A stretch of 55,168 nt of DNA from Succinimonas amylolytica DSM 2873 (lineage in GTDB: Bacteria > Pseudomonadota > Gammaproteobacteria > Enterobacterales > Succinivibrionaceae). Shown here piece after piece: positions 38,692-46,968 of the stretch; the first letter of the stretch is position 1, and every line of letters starts with the position of its first letter. The translations under genes and the position numbers were made by a program. The notes under the pieces were generated by a model that searched no databases, had not been told where the DNA came from, and saw only the letters and a list, made by a program, of their open reading frames with translations. The DNA lies in NCBI RefSeq assembly GCF_000378405.1, contig NZ_KB899636.1, positions 1,959,570 through 2,014,737 of the forward strand, given 5' to 3'.

Positions 38692-39663
38692 ATGCTTATC
38701 GATACCCTTCCTGCATGGCTGAAAGAAACTGTAACTGCACTGGGTGGCTGGGAATGTCCTGATTATAAAAAAGCTGCCCTGAATATCAGGAACTCCCGCG
38801 CGGAAAGTCTGAACTATATTCATACATATTTTCCGAGAAGCTTTAGGGAGATTCAGGATGTACTGTGCAGGCTGGACAGCGAGGCGCCGCAGTTCAGATC
38901 GGATCTTCTTGATAAGAAAGAGCTAAGAATTTTATCTGTGGGGTGCGGTACCGGCGGTGATGTGCTGGGACTTGTGGATCTGATTCTTCAGGCTCATAAT
39001 TTCAGTTATGACAAGGCCCCGGAAAAAGCCCCAGAAGTGAATATCACCGTGGATCTGGTGGACGGTAACAGTGATGCTGTTTCTCTGGCGGAATATATGC
39101 TTGCGGAGCTGAGAAGAAGGTTTAACTGTTCTATAGCCGTAAATCATTTCATCCGGAGATTTTCTGATGAGTACGGATTCAGGGAGGAAGCCGGCAAGCA
39201 CGGGAAGTATGATTTCATTGTTGCCTCCAAGTTTCTCCAGGAGCTGGCTGAAGACATGCCTTATTATGGTTTTATTGAGGCCTTCAGAAACAATCTTTCG
39301 GATACGGGGCTTCTGATTATCCTTACTACGGTTGACAAGCCTAGTGGTTCTCAGTCCTGGAGCGATTTCATTCCGGTCATTCTTAACAGGGAGACCAATC
39401 TGGCCAGTCGGGAATTTAATGCGGAAATCGCCACAGTCTACCCCTTGCCCTGCAGAGCCCAGCCGCAGTGTTCAAATAGCTGCTGCTACACCAGAATCTG
39501 GTGTGAAGCCACGAATTACAGCTACGCCGCAAGACTGCTGGCCCGGAAGGAGTATGCGGCCAGACTGGTTCCGGTGGTGCGGGCCGGAGAATATTTTGTG
39601 AATGCCACGTATTCCTCGAGTAACCAGAACTGCTATGTAAGGGCGGATTTTATTCAGGCCTGA
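38692..39663 (+). CDS. SAM-dependent methyltransferase-like protein
   Basis: A 323-residue protein with a class I methyltransferase motif I (ILSVGCGTGGDVLGL, about 83-97), an acidic motif II (VDLVDGN) and a following KYDFIVASKFLQEL motif IV. The first 80 residues (SLNYIHTYFPRSFREIQDVL) and the cysteine-rich segment YPLPCRAQPQCSNSCCYTRIWC near 255-276 recall Rsm22-type rRNA methyltransferase proteins, which carry a C-terminal zinc or Fe-S cysteine cluster, but the match is weak. Substrate unknown. It stands alone. Confidence 0.5.
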   Translation: MLIDTLPAWLKETVTALGGWECPDYKKAALNIRNSRAESLNYIHTYFPRSFREIQDVLCRLDSEAPQFRSDLLDKKELRILSVGCGTGGDVLGLVDLILQAHNFSYDKAPEKAPEVNITVDLVDGNSDAVSLAEYMLAELRRRFNCSIAVNHFIRRFSDEYGFREEAGKHGKYDFIVASKFLQELAEDMPYYGFIEAFRNNLSDTGLLIILTTVDKPSGSQSWSDFIPVILNRETNLASREFNAEIATVYPLPCRAQPQCSNSCCYTRIWCEATNYSYAARLLARKEYAARLVPVVRAGEYFVNATYSSSNQNCYVRADFIQA

Positions 39664-39748
39664 TAATTCCTGAACTCTGTCCGAAGGCCGGTGTTCTAAG
39701 CCGGCCGGAAATTCTGGCAGAATCATGCCGGTCAGTCATTTTTAAACT

Positions 39749-39776
39749 CCGGAGGACTTCTGATAAAATCCTCCGG
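39749..39776. repeat. Perfect 8-bp inverted repeat before the DUF1848 gene
   Basis: CCGGAGGA and TCCTCCGG flank 12 bases, ending 18 bases before the start codon. In mRNA this hairpin would lie just upstream of the AAGGA ribosome site and could affect translation. Confidence 0.45.
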
Positions 39777-39794
39777 GCATTTAAAGGAATATTT

Positions 39795-40865
39795 ATGGAA
39801 CAGAAAATCGCAATTACACTTCCTGACGGAACCCGGACTGAGGCTCTGGCCCCGGTTATTGTTTCAGCCAGCAGATCCACGGATATTCCGGCTTTTTTTG
39901 CCGGGTGGTTCATGAACCGGCTGCGGGCGGGATATTCGGTATGGGTAAATCCCTTTAATCAGCGACCGTCCTATGTGTCCTTCCGGAACACCCGGGTGAT
40001 CGTGTTCTGGTCTAAAAATCCGGCGCCGCTTTTGCCGTATCTTGACGAACTGGACGCTATGGGGTTCAGCTACTATTTTCAGTTTACTCTGAATAATTAC
40101 GAACCGGAAAAACTGGAACCCCGCGTGCCGCCTCTGGAAAAGCGGATTGAGACCTTCAGAAAGCTTTCGGAAAGACTTGGGCCCGACCGGGTGATCTGGC
40201 GGGCGGATCCCATAATTCTTACCCCCGCGCTGACTCCGGAGGTAATTCTCACCAGAATCAGCTCCCTGAGTGCCAGACTGCGGGGACTGACCCGGAAGCT
40301 GGTCTTCAGCTTTATTGACGTGAATGCCTACCAGAAGGTGCAGCGGAATCTCGTAAAGGAAAAAATTCTGGCGCCCGGGGATCTGCCCTCCGCCGAGGCC
40401 ACTTCTCAGGAACAGGGAATTATTGCGGCAGGGCTTAGGGATCTCCGTGACTACTGGAGCCGGCACGGCTGGGACTTCGCGCTGGCCACCTGTGCGGAGG
40501 GGGCGGATCTGACCTGCTACGGCGTCGAGCATAACCGCTGCATTGATCCGGATCTTATGGCAAGGGCGTTTCCCGATGACATCCTTCTGCAGAACCACCT
40601 TGCGAAATTCCGTATCGGCCAGGGGGAGACGGATCTCTTTAATGATAATTCCGGTGCCTTTGATTACCGGAAATTCAAGGACAGGGGGCAGCGTCAGGTC
40701 TGCGGCTGTGTGGCCAGCAAGGATATCGGGATGTACAACACCTGTCCTCACGGCTGTGTTTACTGCTATGCCAACGCCTCCCGGAATATGGCTGAGAAAA
40801 ACTTTCAGGCCTGTCTCCGAAATCCCGGAAGCGAGAGTCTTCTTCCTTTTGCGGCAAAGCACTGA
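39795..40865 (+). CDS. DUF1848 family Fe-S protein
   Basis: A 356-residue protein with the DUF1848 pattern: SASRSTDIPAFFAGWFMNRL, VFWSKNPAPLLPYL, FQFTLNNYE and RADPIILT in order. Near the end it has a CGC...CPHGCVYCYAN cysteine cluster similar in spacing to radical-SAM or other Fe-S centres. The family often occurs in anaerobic bacteria, and its reaction is not established. Ribosome site AAGGA is at a good distance. The gene stands alone. Confidence 0.8.
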   Translation: MEQKIAITLPDGTRTEALAPVIVSASRSTDIPAFFAGWFMNRLRAGYSVWVNPFNQRPSYVSFRNTRVIVFWSKNPAPLLPYLDELDAMGFSYYFQFTLNNYEPEKLEPRVPPLEKRIETFRKLSERLGPDRVIWRADPIILTPALTPEVILTRISSLSARLRGLTRKLVFSFIDVNAYQKVQRNLVKEKILAPGDLPSAEATSQEQGIIAAGLRDLRDYWSRHGWDFALATCAEGADLTCYGVEHNRCIDPDLMARAFPDDILLQNHLAKFRIGQGETDLFNDNSGAFDYRKFKDRGQRQVCGCVASKDIGMYNTCPHGCVYCYANASRNMAEKNFQACLRNPGSESLLPFAAKH

Positions 40866-41211
40866 GAGCTTGTTTCAGGCTCCCCGGGAAGGGCAGTTTT
40901 TCTTTGCAGTAATCCCGGGAGTGCTTTCAGGCTCTGGGCCGAAGCTCTGTGAGGCAGGCCGTTTTTTGCTTTCTGGCTCTGTCTCCGTATATGAGAGATC
41001 TCCGCATAGGCCCTTGTTATTACTTCCAAAGGCCGCTTTTGCGGGATTGGGGAATGCTAAACAATTAATTAGGAAGAAGGGGAAGACGCTAATGGAGAGC
41101 AAATCTGGGATTTTCCGTTCAGTTCTGTCAGACTGATTTCTTTGGATCCCGAATAGAAAAACAGGACTTCCGCATAGAGGAAAAGAGAGATTCCGGTAAA
41201 AATTCCGTTCG
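40866..41211. other. Intergenic stretch before the pilin promoter
   Basis: No gene is supported. Frames on either strand are short and shift between unrelated sequences. Confidence 0.3.
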
Positions 41212-41250
41212 CGTAGCAAAATCGGAGTCCGCACGGTGCTTTTTGCTACG
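41212..41250. promoter_or_regulatory. 10-bp inverted repeat overlapping the pilin promoter
   Basis: CGTAGCAAAA and TTTTGCTACG pair perfectly around 19 bases. The right arm overlaps the -35 position of the promoter whose -10 is at 41270-41275, so it may be an operator for a dimeric regulator. Confidence 0.55.
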
Positions 41251-41265
41251 ACAATGCGGCGAGGC

Positions 41266-41275
41266 GTGTTATAAT
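41266..41275 (+). promoter_or_regulatory. Extended -10 promoter of the pilin-like gene
   Basis: TGT followed by TATAAT (41270-41275) forms an extended -10 element. No good -35 is present, as is common for this type. The start codon is 73 bases downstream of the -10. Confidence 0.55.
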
Positions 41276-41347
41276 GAAGGCGCGAGGAATATATTCGCAA
41301 GACAAGAATCTCATAAATCAGGTGTATCAGAGATCTTGGAGGTATCT

Positions 41348-42079
41348 ATGGCACACGGTATTTCCGGCAGACATGGTTCTGGGAGAAACGGCTTCACGCT
41401 GGTGGAGCTGGTGGCGGTTATTGTTATCCTGGGCATCCTTTCAGCAACGGCTTCAGCCAAGTTTGTTTCTCTCCAGAGTGATGCCAGGGCGAATATTCTC
41501 AGAAATATGCAGGGCAGCATTAAGTCAGCAAACTCCATGGTGTTTGCCAAGGCTCTTATCAATCATGCGAATACCAGCTATACCGAAAAGGGAACCGGTG
41601 AGGACTGGTCTGAGAACTGTGCAAAAGATAACTGTGTCAGCATCGGGGATATGTGGGTTTACCTGAAGTATGCCTATGTTGACCGGAATTCTGTGGCCTT
41701 TATTCTGGATGCCGATATTTCCGGTATCAAAACCCGGGAGCTCAATCACGGAACCACCGGCCAGAAAATCAAGCTGCCGAAGCGGGATTCGAGTCTGGGG
41801 GATCTTAATTACAGCTGTGATAAGGACAAAAACGCTGTTTGCACCGGTCATGATTTCTGTCAGTGCCGTAGCAGCAGTGAAACCATAGACGGTATCTCGG
41901 GACGGGATACCCAGTATATTGTTCCGAAGGGCTTCAAGTATTATCAGAAAAATGCCTCTGCCAAGGAAAGCTGCTATTTCAAGTATTCCTCCGCGGAATA
42001 TCTGGAGTACAAGGAAGGAGATGTGAAGGTGAAAAAGGTCTTCCCTCCGGCCTATACTCTGGCACTGGACGGTTGCTGA
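41348..42079 (+). CDS. Type IV pilin-like / pseudopilin protein
   Basis: A 243-residue protein with a prepilin signature: leader MAHGISGRHGSGRNG, cleavage before F16, E20 at position +5 of the mature protein, then a hydrophobic helix (LVAVIVILGILSATASAKFV). The rest is soluble with several cysteines (C in ENCAKDNC, YSCDKDKNAVC, DFCQC and the final C) that may form disulfides. It would need a prepilin peptidase and a pilus or type II secretion machine, none of which is in the window. ATG 41348 follows GGAGG; upstream in-frame codons are leader. Major pilin, minor pilin or pseudopilin cannot be told apart. Confidence 0.75.
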   Translation: MAHGISGRHGSGRNGFTLVELVAVIVILGILSATASAKFVSLQSDARANILRNMQGSIKSANSMVFAKALINHANTSYTEKGTGEDWSENCAKDNCVSIGDMWVYLKYAYVDRNSVAFILDADISGIKTRELNHGTTGQKIKLPKRDSSLGDLNYSCDKDKNAVCTGHDFCQCRSSSETIDGISGRDTQYIVPKGFKYYQKNASAKESCYFKYSSAEYLEYKEGDVKVKKVFPPAYTLALDGC

Positions 42080-42125
42080 GACCGGGAAATCTGGCTGTCT
42101 TCCGGGAGGCGGTATGACCATTGTG

Positions 42126-42160
42126 AAGGGCGGTTTTGGAGACTGCCCTTTTCTGTTTTG
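42126..42160 (+). terminator. Rho-independent terminator after the pilin-like gene
   Basis: AAGGGCGGTTT and AGACTGCCCTT form an 11-bp stem with two G-T pairs and a very short loop, followed by TTCTGTTTTG, 47 bases past the stop. Confidence 0.7.
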
Positions 42161-42385
42161 TGCCCGGCTCTGGATACTCTCTTCTCGCCTTTCTCCCGGG
42201 AAACAGTACCGGAATCATCTTTTCGCGGCCTTTCTGCAGCTTTCGGCTTTCCCTGAGGAAGGCTGTCCGGAAAATCTCCCCGGAACCCAGGGCCAGGGAA
42301 ACAGGAAGCCTTTGCGGCTTTCCGGGGGATTTTTGCTAGCTGGAGTCCGGGGATGCTCCGCCGCAGATGTGCGCGCTTCTGCTTT
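42161..42385. other. Convergent spacer
   Basis: Nothing recognised between the pilin terminator and the end of the DUF6273 gene. Confidence 0.3.
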
Positions 42386-42982
42386 TCAGATCCGCACCCG
42401 GATTGCCGGCCGTGCCGCAACCTTTTCGTCACCGGCAAAGCAGCCGATGTCGCTGACAAGTCCCGAGTAGTAGATGGTAGCTGCGTTGTACTGCATAATT
42501 CCGGGGGAGCGGAGCCACCAGTAGCATGTCTTATCCTTGTGCGTCCAGAGATTTTTGGCGAGGGTGAACGGGGTAGGTGTAGTCTGCCGGCTCCTGGTAT
42601 CCGGAAGATAGTGCTTTACCTCATCAAGACTCAGGGCGAATACCCGATCCCGGGTGTCATTGCCGCCCCTGGTATGGTAGAGCTCATTGTCGGGATTCCG
42701 GTTTACGGTTTCCAGAATAAGCTCCTTCTCGTCCGCTGAAAATGCCGTGCTGTAAAATTCGCCGTTAAGCCAGCTGCGGTATTCCGAGTTTTCCCAGGTG
42801 ATATCGCCGCATCCGGGATGATAGCAGCGGCAGTCGATGCCGAATTCCGTGAGAAGCAGTACCGATTCGGCATCCCGATCCAGAACAATCCAGGTCAGAG
42901 GATCCTTGGTTGTGGCGTTTTCAGATAGGAAATAGGAACCGAATTCTGTCCGGCTTCCGATGTCTGTGCTGCTAAGGGCCAT
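42386..42982 (-). CDS. DUF6273 domain protein
   Basis: A 198-residue protein that is almost entirely one DUF6273 domain: TEFGSYFLSE, LTWIVLDRDAESVLLLTEFGIDCRCY, ENSEYRSWLNGEFYSTAFSADEKELI, VFALSLDEVKHYLPD, CYWWLRSPG and the closing ARPAIRVRI. No signal peptide or membrane segment. The domain is common in gut bacteria, often in several copies; its role is unknown. The frame is open to 43183, but the -10 of the likely promoter overlaps the ATG at 43024, so ATG 42982 with GGAG upstream is the better start. Compare the fragment at 118-324. Confidence 0.75.
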   Translation of the reverse strand: MALSSTDIGSRTEFGSYFLSENATTKDPLTWIVLDRDAESVLLLTEFGIDCRCYHPGCGDITWENSEYRSWLNGEFYSTAFSADEKELILETVNRNPDNELYHTRGGNDTRDRVFALSLDEVKHYLPDTRSRQTTPTPFTLAKNLWTHKDKTCYWWLRSPGIMQYNAATIYYSGLVSDIGCFAGDEKVAARPAIRVRI

Positions 42983-43022
42983 TTTTTCCAGCTCCGGCGG
43001 TAAACAAAACTTACGGAGAGGC

Positions 43023-43051
43023 ATTATAGCGCATTGACAGGGTTTTGGCAG
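43023..43051 (-). promoter_or_regulatory. Promoter of the DUF6273 gene
   Basis: On the minus strand a perfect TATAAT (43028-43023) has CTGCCA 17 bases upstream. Transcription would begin about 35 bases before the chosen start codon. Confidence 0.5.
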
Positions 43052-43251
43052 GAGGGGGCGGGACTCCGAGCTTCTTTCCTGTTCTGTTCCGGGATCATGC
43101 AGGAAGCCGCGTAATACTGCGGACTCCCGGATCGCAGGCGTTTTTTCTGCTGTAAGGAACAGGGATCGGGAGAGGATAATCATAAAATTGAAGATGTTTC
43201 AATACCCGAAATTCAATATTGCGAAAAACCCAGCCATTCGGAAATTTGTGT

Positions 43252-43280
43252 TTGAGACTTCTTAAATTTCGGCATACAAT
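43252..43280 (+). promoter_or_regulatory. Promoter of the 107-residue protein gene
   Basis: TTGAGA (43252-43257) and TACAAT (43275-43280) are exactly 17 bases apart, about 42 bases before the start codon. Confidence 0.65.
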
Positions 43281-43321
43281 GCTCGCCGACTAACCGAGAG
43301 CTACTATTAAAAGAGGATTTC

Positions 43322-43645
43322 ATGATAGATAAAGAGAACTACAATCCCCTGCCTACCGTTAATCCTGCCAACCGGGATGAGGTGGAGCAGCTGAGTGCTA
43401 TATCCGTTAAGCTGGAGCGTCTGGCTTCGAGACTTCTTTCGGTGCGCATCAGGCTTCAGAAGGCCAGGGATGAGATTGAGATTCCGGGACTCAGTGAGGA
43501 TGATCTGCTCCGGAATATTTCCGATTTGTCAGAGGCCTGCAGCAAGATCGAGTCTCAGGTTCGCAATGCCGACATGACCGGTTTGGAGCAGGTATATCCT
43601 TCCGAGGTTGCCAACAGTGCATCCCGTCTGATTATTCCGAGCTGA
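43322..43645 (+). CDS. Small acidic helical protein of unknown function
   Basis: A 107-residue protein with a good promoter and an AGAGG ribosome site 5 bases before the ATG, so it is probably expressed. No family is recognised. The centre (residues 22-80) is a continuous heptad-like helix with alternating charges, suggesting a coiled-coil dimer. It has no signal peptide. It stands alone and is followed by a strong terminator. Confidence 0.6.
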   Translation: MIDKENYNPLPTVNPANRDEVEQLSAISVKLERLASRLLSVRIRLQKARDEIEIPGLSEDDLLRNISDLSEACSKIESQVRNADMTGLEQVYPSEVANSASRLIIPS

Positions 43646-43797
43646 TATTACGACGGGGAAGCTGCTTTCCTGGTAACGAGAAGAGACAGAAGTCTCAGCA
43701 TGTTCCATTCCCTCCCCTTTTACTGGCCAAAAAACTGAATTTTGAGCATAGGGGGCCTCCTTCCAGTGTGACGAGGTTCGGTAAACTTAAGTTATTC

Positions 43798-43840
43798 AAC
43801 CCTGCAATTACTACAGCTTGCAGGGTTGTTTACTTTTATT
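43798..43840 (+). terminator. Strong hairpin terminator
   Basis: AACCCTGCAA and TTGCAGGGTT pair perfectly over 10 bases with a 10-base loop, followed by GTTTACTTTTATT. It lies 152 bases after the preceding gene and directly at the 3' end of the transposase relic, so it may belong to either. Confidence 0.75.
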
Positions 43841-44213
43841 CAAACCCCCCTTTAATTCGTGTCTGCTGATTTTTTGTACAGCTTCTTTTTATACGTGTCT
43901 TCTCAGCTAACATTTCTTCCTTGTCAAGCCGGGCTGCAATCTCTTGTTCTGTCTGATTCCCTGGTTGAATTGTATAGTTCCAGATAGCCAGTTTCTTTGC
44001 ACATTTTTCCTCTTCACCATCTTTTGCTGGGCGTGGAATTATCTTTTCTTCGTTCCATCATACCGTCTGTTATAATTGTGGCCGTTTCATACTTATTGGT
44101 ATCCAATTTTCACTTGATTGTCAGGCCTGTTTTTGTGGTCGTGTTTTCAATCAGATTAATAATGTTCTCGACAGAAATCTGGGGTTTGCCTTCCGGATGG
44201 TCGTATTCAGGGG
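43836..44213 (-). pseudogene. Relic of an ISAzo13-type transposase (C-terminal part)
   Basis: Read on the minus strand, this stretch gives GKPQISVENIINLIENTTTKTGL, an in-frame TGA, then KLDTNKYETA with the reading frame continuing to a degraded middle. After a frame change comes IWNYTIQPGNQTEQEIAARL ending at TAA 43838-43836. These match the C-terminal end of ISAzo13/Rhodopirellula-type transposases (GKP, then a VNLI-x-TTT-x-TGL segment, LDTN-Y, WNYTI). A stop and frame changes make it non-functional, and everything upstream is missing at the junction with the next gene. The plus-strand open extension of that gene over this stretch is therefore not coding. Confidence 0.7.
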
Positions 44214-44221
44214 GGAACAGA

Positions 44222-45991
44222 ATGCTGAAGTCTATAGGTATCGGAACTGAATTATTTCATAAGCTTATTGAAAATAACTGCTATTACGTAGATAAGACTC
44301 CGCTCATCAGAACCGTGTTTAAGGAATCAGCTACCAATGCCTTTCTCATTATGAGACCGAGGCGTTTCGGTAAAACGCTAACCATGTCCACCTTCTATGA
44401 CTTTCTGTCTCTGAATATCGAAAATCCCGGCGATGTGTCACTTCAGGAAAAATGGTTCAAGGGCACCAAGATCTTTGAAGATAAGGAATTCTGCAGTAAA
44501 TACATGGGCAAGTTTCCGGTAATCTTTGTGTCGTTTAAATCCATCGTTCATCAGAATTTTAACGATGCGTATAATCAGTTTGCTACGCTGATATACAGAC
44601 TGGTACTGCAGTTTGAATATCTGGCCACCAGTAAGGAATTATCCGATAAGCAGAAGGAACAGTATGCCTGTCTGAGTAACTATGAAAAGCTTACAGACAG
44701 AACCAATAAATCTTATCTGACCGGATCCCTTCAGACGCTTTCCTGTCTTCTCGAAGCACATCATAAGATAAAACCGATAATTCTGATTGATGAATATGAT
44801 GTGCCTATTGCCAAGGCGGCTTATCATGGCTACTACGATGAAATGATAGATCTTATCAGTCCTTTCTATAACGACACCTTAAAAACAAATACGTATCTGG
44901 ACAGAGCCGTGCTTACCGGGTGTTTAAGAGCAGCCAGGGAAAGTATTTTTACCGGGCTTAATAATCTTCTGGTCTGTTCGGTTCTTGATTCCGGAGATGA
45001 TGATCTATCCACTGGAATAGGCTTTACCAAAGAAGAAACTCAGGAAGTTCTCGCATACTACGGACTTTCAGACTATTACGAAGAGGCAGGAAACAATTAC
45101 GACGGGTACCATTTTGGAACAACTCAAATGTACTGCCCGTGGGATGTCATGAACTTCTGTAATGACAACTACAGAAAACTGAGTAAAAACAAAAATCTCA
45201 TTCAGGCCGGCAACTACTGGATAAATACCAGCGGTAACGATGTTATCGAAGAATTCATGGGCCTTATCGAGCCTGAAGATGTTGATCTGATGCAGGATCT
45301 TCTGGACGGTAAATCAATAACCGCGGAAGTAAGAGCGGCGCTGTGCTACGGCGACTTGCAGAATCATGACATCAATGATTTCTGGACTCTGCTGCTTTAT
45401 ACCGGCTATCTCACCTTTGATCCGGCATACCGTTCATCAATAAAAACGGAATACAGCCTGTACATTCCAAATGAAGAGATAAGAGACTGCTTCAGAGATA
45501 AAATTCTGAATTACTTTAAGACTAATTCAGTTATGAAAGCCAGTACCGCTGAACTGGTAAAAGGTTTGTTTGAAGGTGATGCCGAAAAGGTGCAGGACAA
45601 CCTTAACACGCTCCTTGGCAAATACGTTTCAATCAGAGATTTTGCCGCGAACGCACCTAAAGAAAATTATTATCACGGTTTTATGAACGGACTGCTGGTC
45701 AACGGCACGTCATTCATAGAGGAGCATAAGTCCAATTTTGAATCCGGGGACGGCTACGTTGATATCATAATTGCTTCAAAAAACAGTGATACCGTGGCTA
45801 TTCTGGAACTTAAACAGACTGACAGGCCGTTTGGGGCAAGGCTGATTGCTGCTGAAAAAGCAGTGAAACAGATTGCTGAAAAAGGCTATGCAACGGTTTA
45901 TATGAAGGATCCTCTGGTACGGAATGTATACGCCTATGGTATCTGTTTTCATAAAAAATTATGTTCGGCTGTTGTTAAGAAAATGAAATGA
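44222..45991 (+). CDS. AAA-ATPase-like protein with DUF1703 PD-(D/E)XK nuclease domain
   Basis: A 589-residue protein. The N-terminal half has YYVDKTPLI, Walker A RPRRFGKT (G50-K51-T52) and Walker B IILIDEYDVP. The C terminus is a PD-(D/E)XK nuclease-like domain with D514 (GYVDIII) and E529-L-K531 in ILELKQ, then QI and AYGICFHKK. This is the standard layout of a family that occurs in many copies in gut bacteria; its role is unknown, with mobile-element or defence functions suggested. ATG 44222 follows GGGGGG and is preferred to the longer frame from 43997, which crosses the transposase relic. Relative with lost nuclease end at 26104-27747. Confidence 0.8.
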   Translation: MLKSIGIGTELFHKLIENNCYYVDKTPLIRTVFKESATNAFLIMRPRRFGKTLTMSTFYDFLSLNIENPGDVSLQEKWFKGTKIFEDKEFCSKYMGKFPVIFVSFKSIVHQNFNDAYNQFATLIYRLVLQFEYLATSKELSDKQKEQYACLSNYEKLTDRTNKSYLTGSLQTLSCLLEAHHKIKPIILIDEYDVPIAKAAYHGYYDEMIDLISPFYNDTLKTNTYLDRAVLTGCLRAARESIFTGLNNLLVCSVLDSGDDDLSTGIGFTKEETQEVLAYYGLSDYYEEAGNNYDGYHFGTTQMYCPWDVMNFCNDNYRKLSKNKNLIQAGNYWINTSGNDVIEEFMGLIEPEDVDLMQDLLDGKSITAEVRAALCYGDLQNHDINDFWTLLLYTGYLTFDPAYRSSIKTEYSLYIPNEEIRDCFRDKILNYFKTNSVMKASTAELVKGLFEGDAEKVQDNLNTLLGKYVSIRDFAANAPKENYYHGFMNGLLVNGTSFIEEHKSNFESGDGYVDIIIASKNSDTVAILELKQTDRPFGARLIAAEKAVKQIAEKGYATVYMKDPLVRNVYAYGICFHKKLCSAVVKKMK

Positions 45992-46238
45992 AGTTACCGG
46001 CTGTTTTCTAACATCCCTGTTTAAGTACATTTTGCCATTTTTCGAAAAACAAGAAACGTGCGGATTTTTGCCTGTTCTGTTCCTTAGTCCATACGCAACT
46101 CAAACTCATAACAGCTCCTAAAAGCTGTCCAGGGAAAAAAAGTTCTGACACGTCTTCAACCTGTCAGACTTACTGCCCGATTTTCGGGATCAGTTTAGTA
46201 ATAACCGGACAAACTAACAAATCAGCGACAGCAGGGGG
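45992..46238. other. Spacer after the AAA/DUF1703 gene
   Basis: No gene. A small hairpin (ACAGCT/AGCTGT) lies near 46111-46130. Confidence 0.25.
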
Positions 46239-46264
46239 AGAACTCTGCAGGGGTTCTGTTTTTT
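46239..46264 (+). terminator. Rho-independent terminator
   Basis: AGAACTC and GGGTTCT pair over seven bases (one G-T) with loop TGCAG, followed by GTTTTTTG. It is the first good end signal downstream of the AAA/DUF1703 gene. Confidence 0.7.
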
Positions 46265-46315
46265 GTCTGCTGACATCCCGGCACCCGCAAAAAAATTCCG
46301 GATCCTTTTTATAAA

Positions 46316-46356
46316 CCGGAGGAAGCGCCCTCTGTTTCAGGGCTGGCTTCCTCCGG
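46316..46356 (-). terminator. Large hairpin at the end of the rtcB-prfH unit
   Basis: CCGGAGGAAGC and GCTTCCTCCGG pair perfectly over 11 bases, with an inner GCCCT/AGGGC stem of five. It begins 8 bases past the prfH stop. The minus-strand T run is poor, so it may act more as an RNA 3' stabiliser than a terminator. Confidence 0.6.
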
Positions 46357-46364
46357 CCTTTCTG

Positions 46365-46955
46365 CTACCTCCGTCTTCTGAAATCCAGTCCTTCGTAGAT
46401 ACGAACCGGGTTTCCGCGTTCCAGCCTGTAGTGTCTTATCCAGGCACTGTTCTTCTGATCCGCCCGGGCAGCCTCCGCCATTTTTCTGAGAATGTCCTTG
46501 AGCTTGTTCATGGCATCGCGGCGGTTCAGTTCCTGCGTGCGCTCGGCGGTGGAGGTTACCACGGTGCCGGTGGGCAGGTGTACCAGGCGTACCCCGGTTT
46601 CCACCTTGTTGACATTCTGACCGCCGTTACCGCCTGCATGAAACCGCTCGAAACGGATCGGCCCTTCCGGGATTACCCCGGCTGCCTCCGGAATGATGTG
46701 AACATCAATGAACCAGTTTTTCCGGCGGTGCCGTGGACGGAAGGGGCTTTGGCAGATCCACTGCACACTGCCTTCAAGTCCGGCGAGATCTCCGGAGGTT
46801 CTGAAGATCACCGAGGAGAGACAGTTTTTTTCCCGTCCTTTGCCGGATTCCACTACCTCAAGGTCGGGAAACTCCTTCCTGAGAGCCTGAAGCAGCAGAC
46901 TGACGGCGAGTTCGCATTCGGCAGGTCCCTGACCGGAACTAATTTGCACCAGCAT
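46365..46955 (-). CDS. prfH: Peptide chain release factor homolog PrfH
   Basis: A 196-residue class I release-factor-like protein with the catalytic GGQ in HAGGNGGQNVNK (111-113), which triggers hydrolysis of peptidyl-tRNA, but without the codon-recognition domains of RF1/RF2. This size and its place after rtcB identify PrfH. Known work on the pair indicates that PrfH releases the nascent chain from ribosomes cut in the decoding centre of 16S rRNA so that RtcB2 can rejoin the RNA. ATG 46955 follows AAGGAG and lies 13 bases past the rtcB stop; the in-frame ATG at 46979 would overlap rtcB. Confidence 0.9.
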   Translation of the reverse strand: MLVQISSGQGPAECELAVSLLLQALRKEFPDLEVVESGKGREKNCLSSVIFRTSGDLAGLEGSVQWICQSPFRPRHRRKNWFIDVHIIPEAAGVIPEGPIRFERFHAGGNGGQNVNKVETGVRLVHLPTGTVVTSTAERTQELNRRDAMNKLKDILRKMAEAARADQKNSAWIRHYRLERGNPVRIYEGLDFRRRR

Positions 46956-46968
46956 GTGTTTCTTCTCC

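Noticed and set aside
43997-44221. N-terminal extension of the AAA/DUF1703 gene
   Set aside because: Overlaps a transposase relic on the other strand; the ATG at 44222 has a strong ribosome site and gives the normal family start.
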